NCBI GenBank assembly: GCA_025057015.1
Contig: JANWYG010000018.1
Location: forward strand, 62,001-126,000
Reading direction: 5' to 3'
Source of the DNA: Blastocatellia bacterium
GTDB lineage: Bacteria; Acidobacteriota; Blastocatellia; Chloracidobacteriales; JADJPF01
Length of the DNA: 64,000 nt
Shown here: positions 9,801-19,008 of the stretch, piece by piece
Layout of the letters: every line of letters starts with the position of its first letter
Position numbering within the stretch: the stretch's first letter is position 1
Translations under genes and position numbers: made by a program
Notes under the pieces: model-generated
Told to the model about the DNA's origin: nothing
The model's database searches: none
Seen by the model: the letters and a program-made list of their open reading frames with translations, nothing else

Positions 9801-11171
9801 TCACTTTGGGAACTGTATCATAGAGAGCTTCTCTGTCATGTCGTGTTTTTGGCAGAAGGCTAGTTCTACGGTTGCTATTCTGCTTACTCGCACTCGCATG
9901 GCTGTCACTTGTTCCTGTAGTTCACCGTCCACATAAGCTTTCACAGGACGTTTTTTGGCGTCAATGTTTTTGAATTCTACTTCAGCACCTGGTGCTAGCA
10001 AAGCATATTTCCAGTTTGGTGGAAAGAGTACGTTGGATCCTACAAGTAGCAGGGCTTGTGAATCGATAGGCAGTGGTTGTGCTCCCATAGCTCTAGCATA
10101 GGCCGTAGAGCCAGCAGGTGTAGAAATCAGAGCGCCGTCTGCTATTAATTGCTGTATCTTGGTTTGCCCGTTTATTTTGATTTCTATCCACGCAGTTTGA
10201 CCTGTAGCGCGTTCTAGCCAGGCATCATTGAATGCTAGTGTGTTTTTTATCGAGCCGTCTTCACATTCTAGTTTCACATATAACATTGGCATTTGCTGCA
10301 AAATGAAAGGTTGTTGTGTGAGCAGGTCGGAGCTGTCCAGGTCATTGAGTAGAAAGCCTAGGGTACCGGCGTTTATTCCTATGAAAGGTAGTCGCCTTCT
10401 CCAGTAGTTTCTAATAGCTCGTAACATCGCGCCATCACCACCTACGACAAGGATAGCATTTGGATTCCTTTCATCAATGTACTTCTCGAAGTTGCTACTT
10501 AAGGCTTGAGCTTTTGGGTTTTGCTTGTCTGTTAGTATGAGTAACCGAGGGCGATCTAAGGTAAGGAATTTTGTTCGGTTTGGTATGCGGTTGCTATATA
10601 AGTCATAGCGGGCTATGTATGCTGCTACCTCAGGGGTTACTAGGTCGTTGATGTCGAGGCGCTTAGCGAGCCGTTCTCGGATTTGTGAGCTAGAGCCCTC
10701 TATGGACAGATCGAGCAACCTAGAGTGCGGTGGCAGGTCTTCGGGGGTAAAATCGAAATCTTTACGTTTAATAACTACAAAGTTGAAATTTTCCCAGATG
10801 TAGTCGCTAAGTTCCCAGACAAGGTGTATGAAGGACTTTTTATTGCGACCGTTACAGACTAAATCGCTGCCTACTACGTGCCATATTTGGCCGCGATCGG
10901 CAAATATTTCTTGTAGCTTATGAGTACGTGTGAATGAAGACTGCTCTAGGTCAAATAGCTCCACGCGGACTCGGTCTATGGATTGGAAAGTGAGATCGAC
11001 CATGGCGGCGCGATGGTGAGGCGCAATTTCGTTTGTGGTTGGCTTATCTGGTCGAGGACCGCAAGGTACGACTATTACCTCGTCAAAGTACTTTGCTAGT
11101 TCCTCTGCTATTCGCTTGTGATTTATGCCTGGAGGATTGAAACTTCCTCCAAAGATAGCTACTTGTTTCAT
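9801..11171 (-). CDS. Fusion of nicotinate-nucleotide adenylyltransferase-like (NadD) and NAD kinase (NadK) domains
   Basis: 456 residues with two enzymes of NAD(P) synthesis in one chain. Residues 1-190 are a NadD-like nucleotidyltransferase: the N-terminal strand and loop IFGGSFNPPGINH, the region IWHVVGSDL, and the C-terminal ISSTxIR-like motif SSSQIR (161-165). Residues ~205-456 are NAD kinase: GGDGAMLRA (GGDG at 244-247), GINAGTLGFL, NDAW and ISTPAGSTAYARAMGA. One chain could carry NaMN to NaAD and phosphorylate NAD. The NadD loop is unusual: the normal (H/T)xGH is GINH, so the first His is lost, which may weaken or change adenylyl transfer. A good ribosome site (GTAGGA) precedes the ATG. 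It follows a TPR gene by 21 bases. Confidence 0.88.
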   Translation of the reverse strand: MKQVAIFGGSFNPPGINHKRIAEELAKYFDEVIVVPCGPRPDKPTTNEIAPHHRAAMVDLTFQSIDRVRVELFDLEQSSFTRTHKLQEIFADRGQIWHVVGSDLVCNGRNKKSFIHLVWELSDYIWENFNFVVIKRKDFDFTPEDLPPHSRLLDLSIEGSSSQIRERLAKRLDINDLVTPEVAAYIARYDLYSNRIPNRTKFLTLDRPRLLILTDKQNPKAQALSSNFEKYIDERNPNAILVVGGDGAMLRAIRNYWRRRLPFIGINAGTLGFLLNDLDSSDLLTQQPFILQQMPMLYVKLECEDGSIKNTLAFNDAWLERATGQTAWIEIKINGQTKIQQLIADGALISTPAGSTAYARAMGAQPLPIDSQALLLVGSNVLFPPNWKYALLAPGAEVEFKNIDAKKRPVKAYVDGELQEQVTAMRVRVSRIATVELAFCQKHDMTEKLSMIQFPK

Positions 11172-11192
11172 TTTTCCTACAGGCTGAAGAAA

Positions 11193-12386
11193 TTAAGGGC
11201 TAGTCCGCCTTTCGTTCTCTATGGCAATTAAAGTTTCGGCCATTTGGTTTCGTAACTCACCAGGCGGTGTTTTCTGTAGCGCTTTCGAGATGGAGTCATA
11301 TGCCTCGACTAGTCTTTTTGCCTTCGCAAGTGCAAGCCCACGGTTGTAGAGCACGGCGGGTTCTTCTGGCGCAAGTTTCACTGCTTGGTCTAGTTGATAA
11401 ATAGCATCTTCTAGGCGTCCATGGTTTATCAAGAAAATAGCGAAGCTGTTGTGCGGTTCGTGTGAATTTTCGTTAAGTCTTAGGGCTTCTTCAAATTCTC
11501 GCATTGCTTCCTGAAGACGATCAGTGGCAGCATACAGCTCGGCTAGGGCACAGTGCGGTTGCCAAGCATCTTCGTCTACAGAGGCTGCGCGCTTGTACGA
11601 TCTTTCAGCAAGTTCCATTCTATTTGCTGAGTAGGCCAGATGACCTAGTTCTACGTAGTCGGCGGCGCTGCCTCGCCGCTCGCAAATTTGGTTTTGTACA
11701 TGTAGTGCTGAGGCATATTCACGTTTCTGTCTATACAGATCTCGTAGCAGTTCGGCTGCATCAAGCGCGTTTTGGTTAAGGCTGAGGCACTGATGACAAA
11801 TTTTTATTGCATCATCAAGGCGGTTCGAATAGCGATATATGCCTGCTAGAGCGATGTAGCCACGTACGAAGTTCGGATGCACTTTGATTAGTTGTAGTAG
11901 CACACGTATAGCGTCGCTATCTTGGTTTTTTACGGCGAGCGTGTGAGCTAGTTCTAGTAGTGCGTGAGCCGACTTTTGGTTGATAGCTAATGCTTTACGT
12001 AACGTAGCCTCAGATTCGTCTAGGCGATCTGTTTCTCTTAAAGCGATGCCGAGGTGTATCAATGCATAGATATTTTTGGGCGCTTTATCTAATGCGCGGC
12101 GCAGGTATTTCATCGCTTGGTCGAAGTCCTGTTTACCAATGGTGACCATGCCCTTCAACGTGAGTAGGTCAGGGTTGTCTGGCTCTTCTGACAGGGCTTC
12201 ATCTATTAATGATTCGCATTCTTGTAGTCGGTTCGAGCTACCAAGTAATCTAGCAAGCTCTATTCTAGCTTCGAGCAGCTTTGGATCGAGCTTTATTGCT
12301 TGCCTTAGCTCACTTTCAGCAAGTTCAATACGTTTTGCTTCAAGATATGCCTTGGCTTGATCTAGGTGTTGTTGTGCTGTTGGCAA
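11193..12386 (-). CDS. Cytoplasmic TPR repeat protein
   Basis: 397 residues made almost entirely of 34-residue TPR units, about eleven of them (for example AESELRQAIKLDPKLLEARIE and YALIHLGIALRETDRLDE). There is no signal peptide or other domain. It is presumably a protein-interaction scaffold; the partner is not evident. The start is a TTG at 12386 preceded by a perfect AGGAGG six bases upstream, and no nearby ATG competes. It lies 21 bases upstream of the NadD-NadK fusion on the same strand and is probably co-transcribed with it. Similar all-TPR proteins are widespread in Acidobacteriota, so the family gives no specific function. Confidence 0.85.
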   Translation of the reverse strand: MPTAQQHLDQAKAYLEAKRIELAESELRQAIKLDPKLLEARIELARLLGSSNRLQECESLIDEALSEEPDNPDLLTLKGMVTIGKQDFDQAMKYLRRALDKAPKNIYALIHLGIALRETDRLDESEATLRKALAINQKSAHALLELAHTLAVKNQDSDAIRVLLQLIKVHPNFVRGYIALAGIYRYSNRLDDAIKICHQCLSLNQNALDAAELLRDLYRQKREYASALHVQNQICERRGSAADYVELGHLAYSANRMELAERSYKRAASVDEDAWQPHCALAELYAATDRLQEAMREFEEALRLNENSHEPHNSFAIFLINHGRLEDAIYQLDQAVKLAPEEPAVLYNRGLALAKAKRLVEAYDSISKALQKTPPGELRNQMAETLIAIENERRTSP

Positions 12387-12450
12387 GTTAATCCTCCTAT
12401 AGCAACTTTTTGTTAAATATTCGTCTTAGCTGCAAAAATGTTGCCTATTC

Positions 12451-15111
12451 TTAGAACGTTCTAGTGTAGCGTATAGCAATGCTTCGGCCTGCTCCGTCTA
12501 TACCCCAACTGACGCTACGATAGCTTTTATCGGCTATGTTGGAGAAGTCAAAAATGAGGCTGTCGTTTTCTCCTATCTTAACACCACCTCGCATACCTAC
12601 AAGACCATATCCAGGTAAATAGGGAAACAGAGGAGCAGATTGTAAGCTACCCAGTATCCGGTTCTGTACCTGTGCTAATGTTTCACCGGTGGGTATGAGT
12701 TGATCATCTGCTGTACCGAATCTCCTATCTGGGCCGGGTGATATCAACCCGCGTACGCGTGCACCGTTTTGAAAGAATGCCGCTATGGAGGATCTTGAAC
12801 GCGTAGCTCCCGTGCGCCTGTCTGCTAAGTCTAAGCTGGACAGCCGCTCTTGCCGATCTGCGAGGGTCGAATAAACTTCCATCCAGAAGGGTTTGCGTTG
12901 GGGTTCGTATCTAACTCTGAGAAAACCTTGTGCTGGTGGTACGCCGCCTTCTATAGTGGGTGGAGCTCCAGTTCTTCGATCATATGCGCGAATGTAGGTG
13001 TAGTTGCCAGCCACAGTCAATTCGTACGTCACTCTGTATTTAAATGAATATTCTATGCCTGAGAATCTCGAGTCACCGAGGTTAGCTCGTACCAGTACCG
13101 GTGAAGTGGAGATGGGTACGAAGACCACTCCGTTAGGTAGTTGAGCTATAATCGGCTGATCGGCCAAAAAACGCCCTACCGCGCCTTGCGGAAGAATGAG
13201 TGCTTGTTTAGTTATGGTATTTACTATGTCTATCAAGAAGACGGTCAGGTCTGTTTCTATCTTTCTGTCGTGATATCTAATACTTATGTCGTAGTTATTG
13301 CTGAACTCAGGTTCTTGTTGTTTAACGGGTTTGCCGGTGCTTACTGCTTTGCTGTCGGCTGTGCTTCCTACTGTAGCCCCTAGTCCAATGAGATCGGGAG
13401 AGGCAACTTCAAAGCCGTCACCAGTAAGACCCAGCGTACCGAGGTCAGTAATACTTGGTACTCTGAACCCACGGCTGTAGTTGAAGGCTATGTCGAATGT
13501 ACTTGAGGGAGAATAGACAAAACCGATTCTGCCTGCGAAGGCGTCTGTTCGTAGGCTGTCATCACGCGTAAGTGGGCTTTCTGCTGTGCGGGTTTTATAT
13601 GAACCTACGGAATAACGTAGTGCGCTACCGATTCTCAAGGAGTTGGATATTTGCAGCATGTTTTGTAGGAAGAGTCCAGCGGTAATGTATCTTGCGCCGT
13701 TTGGCACTCGTGGACGTGCAGGGCGGAAAATGCCGCTTGTCGGAATGAAACTATATGCTGGCGAAGCCACCCGTTCACGGTAGAAATCGCCGCCTAGCAG
13801 CAAGTTGTAGCGTTTGCGCAAGAAGCGATCTAGCTGGAAGTTGAAACCATAGGCTTTAGTTTTTTCATACTGGGCGGTGATAGTAGCCAGAGGGTTGCCT
13901 TGTCCACCTTGGTTTACACGCTCCTCACGTTGTGCGTTGTAAGAGAAAGCTATCGACCCGCCATCGAAGAACTGGAGTCCTTGCCGATCTAGCCGAGCGT
14001 AAAAGAGGTCAGTTTGCAGATTGCGTAGCTCAGCTATAAGATTTCCGTCTCCGCCTAAGAGCAGGTCGTAACGTTTACCGCCATCTTGTTGACCTCGCTG
14101 GTAGAAGAGCGTAACTTGGGTGTTTGGTACTGGCAAGACGCCTAGTCGTACCGTTGAACCGTATTGAGTGAATGCAGTATCAGGTAGTCTTGTACCTAAT
14201 ATGTTTGAGGGTAAGCCAAGAAATCTGGTAACAGCGGCATGTGAATCCAGTCCGTCAGCCGGCCTTAGCGTATTTACGCGTCTAGCATCAAGATTTGTAA
14301 GTAGGCTAAAGCGCTTCTGTCCATAAGTCAAAAGCAGGTTAGAGCCATAGGAAAGATCTGCGTAATTGAAGCTAGTACTAAACTGTCCGTTTAGTGGGTT
14401 GTTATATCGTGGCAGCTTTGTTATGAGACTGACTGTGCCACCGAGCGAGTCAGAGCCGTACTGTGCACTGCTTGGTCCGCGAATTATTTCCACCGCTTGT
14501 AAGGCTGTTGGCGTCAGCGTGTTAAAGAAAGTGTTTATGCCTCCACGCTGGGCTGTATTCGTAAATCGAACGCCGTCTACATAGACATTTACGTTTTTGC
14601 CAGTAAGAGCACGTATGAAAATGCTGCCTATTGTGGGGCTTGTACGTTGTAGTTTGAGGCCAGGTTCTTCTTCACCTATTTCGGCTAATACAGCTTTGAG
14701 GCGTAGGTTAATCTCTTGCTGTCCGATTATGTTAGTCTGTTGAGGTATGCTATCGCGGTCGTACACCCTACCACTATCTGCCGTAACAGTGACGCGCTCT
14801 TCCATTGGCGATAGTTCCAGTATTAGTTCAATGCTGATGTCTGAATCAAGTTGTAGGGCGAAGCGTTGTTCTCGTACTTCAGCAGCATTCACTACGATGG
14901 CGTACGAACCGCGGGCTACATCTTCAAAACTGAAATATCCGTCCTCATCAGAAGAGGTGTTTGCTATGAATAATTGCCGAGAATTGAGTAGGGTAATATC
15001 GGCATTCCTAACAGGTTCATTTGTGACATATTTTACTTGCCCTCTTATGTCGAAAGAATTATCTGCTAAGCAGATAGAAGAGAGTAAAAAAAGAACTATT
15101 AATAGCATCAA
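12451..15111 (-). CDS. TonB-dependent outer-membrane receptor with N-terminal carboxypeptidase-regulatory domain
   Basis: 886 residues. A signal peptide (MLLIVLFLLSSICLA) is followed by a CarboxypepD_reg-like beta-sandwich (~22-105: DIRGQVKY, DEDGYFSFEDVARGSYAIVV). A plug domain follows (VYVDGVRF, VEIIRGPSSAQYGSDSLGG). The remaining ~650 residues are a beta-barrel of alternating aromatic and polar strands ending in a C-terminal Phe (RYTRTF), the usual signal for outer-membrane insertion. The substrate cannot be read from sequence. Start choice is ambiguous between TTG 15111 and ATG 15108; GAGGT upstream suits either. The gene stands alone on the minus strand between the TPR gene and the tRNA. 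Confidence 0.92.
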   Translation of the reverse strand: MMLLIVLFLLSSICLADNSFDIRGQVKYVTNEPVRNADITLLNSRQLFIANTSSDEDGYFSFEDVARGSYAIVVNAAEVREQRFALQLDSDISIELILELSPMEERVTVTADSGRVYDRDSIPQQTNIIGQQEINLRLKAVLAEIGEEEPGLKLQRTSPTIGSIFIRALTGKNVNVYVDGVRFTNTAQRGGINTFFNTLTPTALQAVEIIRGPSSAQYGSDSLGGTVSLITKLPRYNNPLNGQFSTSFNYADLSYGSNLLLTYGQKRFSLLTNLDARRVNTLRPADGLDSHAAVTRFLGLPSNILGTRLPDTAFTQYGSTVRLGVLPVPNTQVTLFYQRGQQDGGKRYDLLLGGDGNLIAELRNLQTDLFYARLDRQGLQFFDGGSIAFSYNAQREERVNQGGQGNPLATITAQYEKTKAYGFNFQLDRFLRKRYNLLLGGDFYRERVASPAYSFIPTSGIFRPARPRVPNGARYITAGLFLQNMLQISNSLRIGSALRYSVGSYKTRTAESPLTRDDSLRTDAFAGRIGFVYSPSSTFDIAFNYSRGFRVPSITDLGTLGLTGDGFEVASPDLIGLGATVGSTADSKAVSTGKPVKQQEPEFSNNYDISIRYHDRKIETDLTVFLIDIVNTITKQALILPQGAVGRFLADQPIIAQLPNGVVFVPISTSPVLVRANLGDSRFSGIEYSFKYRVTYELTVAGNYTYIRAYDRRTGAPPTIEGGVPPAQGFLRVRYEPQRKPFWMEVYSTLADRQERLSSLDLADRRTGATRSRSSIAAFFQNGARVRGLISPGPDRRFGTADDQLIPTGETLAQVQNRILGSLQSAPLFPYLPGYGLVGMRGGVKIGENDSLIFDFSNIADKSYRSVSWGIDGAGRSIAIRYTRTF

Positions 15112-15194
15112 CGCTAGACCTCGAAAAAATACAAATTTAGATTGAAATCAAATCCTACTCTAAAGTCGGCTAGGGGGCAAGATTAATAGGGGAG

Positions 15195-15268
15195 TAGCGG
15201 GGGGCAGGATCGAACTGCCGACCTTGGGGTTATGAATCCCATGCTCTAACCAGCTGAGCTACCCCGCC
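15195..15268 (-). tRNA. tRNA-Met (anticodon CAT)
   Basis: The minus strand folds as a cloverleaf. The acceptor stem is GGCGGGG with CCCCGCT (first pair G-U), the D arm is GCTC/GAGC, the anticodon loop is TTCATAA on a TGGGA/CCCCA stem with one A-C mismatch, the variable loop is short, and the T arm GGCAG/CTGCC holds loop TTCGATC. Discriminator base A; no CCA is encoded. The paired 1-72 position and absence of three G-C pairs at the base of the anticodon stem argue for elongator tRNA-Met, not the initiator. A tRNA-Ile with lysidine-modified CAT cannot be fully excluded. Confidence 0.93.
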
Positions 15269-15310
15269 TTACAACAAAGGCTTTAGTATATCTTGCAGCT
15301 AGAAGGCTTG

Positions 15311-15667
15311 TCAAGCAGGTTTTTGTGGCAGGCCAGGTGTTAAATAGGTCTTCAATATTTTTAGTTCATTATCGTCTAAATTAGAAATAGAATAAAAACA
15401 GGTGTCTTCAAGAGTGATTTTTAGTACTTTTTGAGGAAACAGAGTTTGTAGTTTGTCTAAGGTTATATAGCCTACTATAGATGGCCATTTATTTGCCTGT
15501 TGCTTCTTTGTTAGGATGATGAAGTCGACTTGCGGAGTGACTGTTGGGCGCAGGTCTCGCCAAGTAGCGACGAGGAAGGGAGTTGGTCCGTCCTCGTCTA
15601 TTACGAAGGGAGTAGAAAGATCTGCTTCTGGGAAGCGTTCTTTAAGCTTACGTAGCAGAGCGTCCAA
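15311..15667 (-). CDS. Hypothetical 118-aa cytoplasmic protein downstream of etfA
   Basis: 118 residues, no signal or membrane segment. It starts at a TTG at 15667, one base past the etfA stop, with AAGGAGG seven bases before it, so translation is probably coupled to etfA. Visible features are an N-terminal charged helix (LLRKLKERFPEADL), a central stretch VDFIILTKKQQ, a strand-rich half (VGYITLDKLQTLFPQKVLKITLED) and a proline-ending tail. I do not recognise the family. As the last gene of the fatty-acid/ETF operon it may relate to lipid or electron-transfer metabolism, which is only an inference from position. Confidence 0.7.
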   Translation of the reverse strand: MDALLRKLKERFPEADLSTPFVIDEDGPTPFLVATWRDLRPTVTPQVDFIILTKKQQANKWPSIVGYITLDKLQTLFPQKVLKITLEDTCFYSISNLDDNELKILKTYLTPGLPQKPA

Positions 15668-15668
15668 T

Positions 15669-16655
15669 CTAGCCCTCCTTAAGTTTCTGCAATTCTTCTG
15701 TCAATGCCGGAACTACTTCGAACAGATCGCCTACTATGCCAAAGTCAGCTATATCGAAAATAGGTGCGTTGGCGTCTTTGTTTATGGCGACTATGACCGA
15801 CGAGTTTTTCATACCGACGACGTGTTGTATGGCACCGGAAATACCTAGGGCGACATAGAGTTTTGGAGCGACGGTCTGTCCTGAGCTACCTATCTGTCTA
15901 TCCATAGGTAGCCATCCGTTGTCGCATATCGGTCGAGAAGCTGCCAGATCAGCGCCGAGCACGGCGGCAAGTTTTTCAGCAATGACGATATTCTCTGCGC
16001 TTTTGATACCGCGACCTACGGCTACTATAGCTTTTGACTGCGTGAGGTCTACCGACTGCTTGGCTTCTCTGAACAGTTCGAGCGGTTTAATGCGTATCTG
16101 TTCTGGGGAGATCGTAACTTCAAGGCGAACAATCGGTGCTGCGCCGTCTGTTATTACGTCATCTCCTCTGTAAGCTCCGGACTGAAATGACACAAAATAA
16201 GGTGGAGTATCAGTTATTGAGACATCGGCGTTTATCTTGCCTTGAAAGATCTGTCTTACGAAGCGCAGCCTACCGTCTTCATATTTGTAGCTTATGCAGT
16301 CACCTACCATGGATTTGCCTAGCGATGCAGCTAGTTTGGGAGCGAAATCGCGCACAAGGTAGGTATGAGGGAAGATGACCATAAGCGGCTCTAGCTGCTC
16401 GACTGCTTGTTTCATGGCTAGGGCGAAACCGTCTGGGGTGTAGTTGCTAAGCAGCTCATGTTCGACGCTGTAGACAGTGCTGAGCTGCTTTGTTGCGACT
16501 TCTGTGGCAATATCTGATATGTTGAAGCCTACGACTACAGCCGAGACTTCCTGCGAGAGAGTCTGAGCGAGGCGTTGTCCTGCTACTATAGCTTCATAAG
16601 ACACTCGGTTAAGCTTTCCTTCGCGTTGTTCTATAAAGACGAGGATTCCTTTCAT
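15669..16655 (-). CDS. etfA: Electron transfer flavoprotein subunit alpha
   Basis: 328 residues. ETF alpha binds FAD and, with EtfB, takes electrons from acyl-CoA dehydrogenases and passes them to ETF-quinone oxidoreductase. The C-terminal FAD-binding half carries the family signature: GSSGQTVAPKLYVALGISGAIQH, then VIVAINKDANAPIFDIADFGIVGD. The N-terminal half has the ETF Rossmann-like fold (ILVFIEQREGKLNR). The start ATG at 16655 has AAGGAG upstream and lies nine bases after the etfB stop. Placement after fabF links beta-oxidation-type electron transfer to the fatty-acid synthesis operon. Confidence 0.95.
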   Translation of the reverse strand: MKGILVFIEQREGKLNRVSYEAIVAGQRLAQTLSQEVSAVVVGFNISDIATEVATKQLSTVYSVEHELLSNYTPDGFALAMKQAVEQLEPLMVIFPHTYLVRDFAPKLAASLGKSMVGDCISYKYEDGRLRFVRQIFQGKINADVSITDTPPYFVSFQSGAYRGDDVITDGAAPIVRLEVTISPEQIRIKPLELFREAKQSVDLTQSKAIVAVGRGIKSAENIVIAEKLAAVLGADLAASRPICDNGWLPMDRQIGSSGQTVAPKLYVALGISGAIQHVVGMKNSSVIVAINKDANAPIFDIADFGIVGDLFEVVPALTEELQKLKEG

Positions 16656-16664
16656 GGCGACTCC

Positions 16665-17450
16665 TTAAACTAACGCGCGAGCTTCTTTAAGCTTTGCGGC
16701 AAGTTTTGCTGCTGCTTCTTTTGCGCTGCCTTCTATTATCTCGGTCTTCTTGTTCTTTACTGGGAAGTAGACTTTTTCGACGTGCTGTTTAGGCGTCAAA
16801 GCAGCTTCGTCGAAGCCCAAGTTGGCTGCCGAAAGCTTCTGTATAGGCTTCTTTTTTGCTTCCATTATTCCCTTCAGAGTGGCATATCTGGGCTGGTTTA
16901 GCCCAGACTGTATGGTAATCGATGCTGGAAGTGGCAGCTCGTACCATTGAAACCATCCTGATTCAAGCTCGCGTTTGACTTTGACGGTCTTACCGTCAGG
17001 CTGAATTTCTACGGCCATGGCTATTGTGGCGCTAGGCACGCCGAGCAATTCGCCTAGGATGACACCTGTTTGTCCAAAGCCGTTGTCATCTGACTGTAGG
17101 CCGGTAAACAGCAAATCGAATCCTTCTCGTCTAATAGCTTCGGCCATGACGCGACATTGGGTTAGTGGGTCGAGGTGTTCGAGTTTTGGATCGCAGATGT
17201 GAATGGCTCGTGTAGCACCTTTTGCCAGGGCATCCTTGATAGTGATCTGAGCTCTTTCAGGACCCATCGAGAGGATGACGACTTCGCCGCCGAGTTTTTC
17301 TTTTATCCTAAGCGCTTCTTCTACAGCGTATGCATCGGGTTCGTTGACTTCATACGCTATGTCGCGTTCTTGAATCCACTGGCTAGTTTCGTTGAGCCGC
17401 AGGATGGCATCACGGCTAGGTACTTGTTTTACACAGACCAGTATTTTCAT
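16665..17450 (-). CDS. etfB: Electron transfer flavoprotein subunit beta
   Basis: 261 residues with the chosen start. The N-terminus MKILVCVKQVPSRD and the central GLQSDDNGFGQTGVILGELLGVP region are typical of EtfB, which binds AMP and interacts with EtfA. I use the ATG at 17450: AAGGAG lies five bases upstream and the protein then begins exactly like other family members. A GTG two codons earlier, overlapping the fabF stop as GTGA, has the ribosome site directly against it and is less likely. It forms a heterodimer with the product of the next gene. Confidence 0.94.
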   Translation of the reverse strand: MKILVCVKQVPSRDAILRLNETSQWIQERDIAYEVNEPDAYAVEEALRIKEKLGGEVVILSMGPERAQITIKDALAKGATRAIHICDPKLEHLDPLTQCRVMAEAIRREGFDLLFTGLQSDDNGFGQTGVILGELLGVPSATIAMAVEIQPDGKTVKVKRELESGWFQWYELPLPASITIQSGLNQPRYATLKGIMEAKKKPIQKLSAANLGFDEAALTPKQHVEKVYFPVKNKKTEIIEGSAKEAAAKLAAKLKEARALV

Positions 17451-17452
17451 GT

Positions 17453-18697
17453 TCACTCCTTAAAGCGCTTAAAGAGCAGCGCTGCATTGGTTCCACCGAA
17501 CCCGAACGAGTTGCTTAGGGCGTAATTTATCTCAGCTTTACGGGCATGGTTAGGTACGTAGTCCAAGTCACAATCGGGGTCGGGGTATTCATAGTTTATT
17601 GTTGGTGGTAGTGTTTGGTGCACGAGTGCCAGTACACTAACTACAGCTTCTAACCCTCCGGCAGCACCAAGCAGGTGCCCGGTCATCGACTTTGTCGAGC
17701 TGACGGCTAGTTTGTAGGCATGTTCGCCAAAGACTTTCTTTATCGCCATAGTTTCTATTCGATCATTGTAGGGTGTCGAGGTACCGTGCGCGTTGATGTA
17801 ATCTACTTCGTTAGGTGAGATGCCTGCATCTTGAATAGCGCATTGCATGACCCGGGTAGCTCCGTCGGCATCTTCGCTGGGCTGCGTTATGTGGAAGGCG
17901 TCTGAAGTCATGCCGTAGCCGACTATTTCGGCAAGTATTGGTGCGTTGCGGCGACGGGCGAACTCGTACTCTTCTAAGACTAGGATTCCTGCTCCTTCGC
18001 CTATTACAAAGCCGTTTCGTTCTTTATCGAAGGGTCGGCTTGCGCGTTGCGGCTCATCGTTTCTTGTAGACAGTGCTCTCATAGATGCAAAGCCGCCTAC
18101 GCTCATAGGAGTTATTGCTGCTTCTGCTCCGCCGCAGATCATGACATCGGCGTCACCGCGTTGTATTATTTTGAACGAATCGCCTATGGCATGTGCTCCG
18201 GAGGAGCAAGCTGTTGCTGTAGCAGAATTTGGACCTTTTGCTCCGAACCTTATAGACACATGGCCGGCAGCTAGGTTGATGATCGTAGCAGGGATAAAAA
18301 AGGGGGAGATCTTACCAGGGCCGCCTTGCAGCAACTTCGTGTGTTCACGTTCTATGATAGCAAATCCTCCTATACCGGAGCCGACATAAGTTCCCACGCG
18401 GGTAGCTATTTCTGGGCTGATTTGCAGTTTAGCTGAGTCTACCGCCTCTTGTGCAGCTGCTATAGCGAAATGGATAAAGGTGTCCATTTTTTTAATGTCT
18501 TTTTTGGCGATAAACTTTTCTGGATCGAAGTCTTTTACTTCGGCTGCAAATCTTACGGGGAACTCGGATGCATCGAAGCGTGTGATAGGACCGACGCCGC
18601 TGCGGCCTTCTAGCATAGCTTCCCAGGACTGCTTGGCGGTATGTCCGAGAGCGCTAATAAGACCTACGCCTGTGACTACTACTCGACGTTTTGACAT
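17453..18697 (-). CDS. fabF: 3-oxoacyl-ACP synthase II (FabF)
   Basis: 414 residues, normal length for a KAS II enzyme, which condenses malonyl-ACP with growing acyl-ACP. The catalytic Cys lies in [13 protein letters not shown], and the two active-site His are in [11 protein letters not shown] and [13 protein letters not shown]. The glycine-rich end [14 protein letters not shown] is characteristic. It follows acpP by 38 bases, including AAGGAGGTGAT just after the acpP coding end, and its stop lies two bases before the etfB ATG. The fabD-acpP-fabF order is conserved in many bacteria, but here fabG is missing. Confidence 0.96.
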   Translation of the reverse strand: MSKRRVVVTGVGLISALGHTAKQSWEAMLEGRSGVGPITRFDASEFPVRFAAEVKDFDPEKFIAKKDIKKMDTFIHFAIAAAQEAVDSAKLQISPEIATRVGTYVGSGIGGFAIIEREHTKLLQGGPGKISPFFIPATIINLAAGHVSIRFGAKGPNSATATACSSGAHAIGDSFKIIQRGDADVMICGGAEAAITPMSVGGFASMRALSTRNDEPQRASRPFDKERNGFVIGEGAGILVLEEYEFARRRNAPILAEIVGYGMTSDAFHITQPSEDADGATRVMQCAIQDAGISPNEVDYINAHGTSTPYNDRIETMAIKKVFGEHAYKLAVSSTKSMTGHLLGAAGGLEAVVSVLALVHQTLPPTINYEYPDPDCDLDYVPNHARKAEINYALSNSFGFGGTNAALLFKRFKE

Positions 18698-18735
18698 AAA
18701 AGATTTGGCAAAGCGGACGCCTTGCCATCACCTCC

Positions 18736-19008
18736 TTATTTTTTCTTCTTCGGACAACTTTCGATATATGCGATAGCGTCTCGCACGCTCCTGATATTTT
18801 CCGTATCTTCATCGGGAATCTCTATGTCGAATTCTGCTTCGAGGCGCATTATTAGCTCGACCGTATCAAGTGAATCTGCGCCCAGATCTTCTACAAATCT
18901 GGCGTTTTCGGTCACCTCGTTTTCATCTACTCGGAGTTCTTCGACGATAATCTGCTTTACTCGCTCTGCTATGGAAACGTTGGAAGCGTTAGAAGTGTTA
19001 TCCGTCAT
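18736..19008 (-). CDS. acpP: Acyl carrier protein
   Basis: 90 residues, acidic. The phosphopantetheine site is the Ser of [10 protein letters not shown], within helix II. The N-terminus is extended by ~10 residues ([10 protein letters not shown]) and the C-terminus ends in four lysines, both slightly unusual for AcpP. It carries acyl chains through fatty-acid synthesis. The ATG overlaps the fabD stop as ATGA, with AAGGAGGG upstream, so the two genes are translationally coupled. Confidence 0.96.
   Translation of the reverse strand: MTDNTSNASNVSIAERVKQIIVEELRVDENEVTENARFVEDLGADSLDTVELIMRLEAEFDIEIPDEDTENIRSVRDAIAYIESCPKKKK

Noticed and set aside
15195-15268. Initiator tRNA-fMet
   Set aside because: Position 1-72 can pair and the anticodon stem lacks the three consecutive G-C pairs of initiators.
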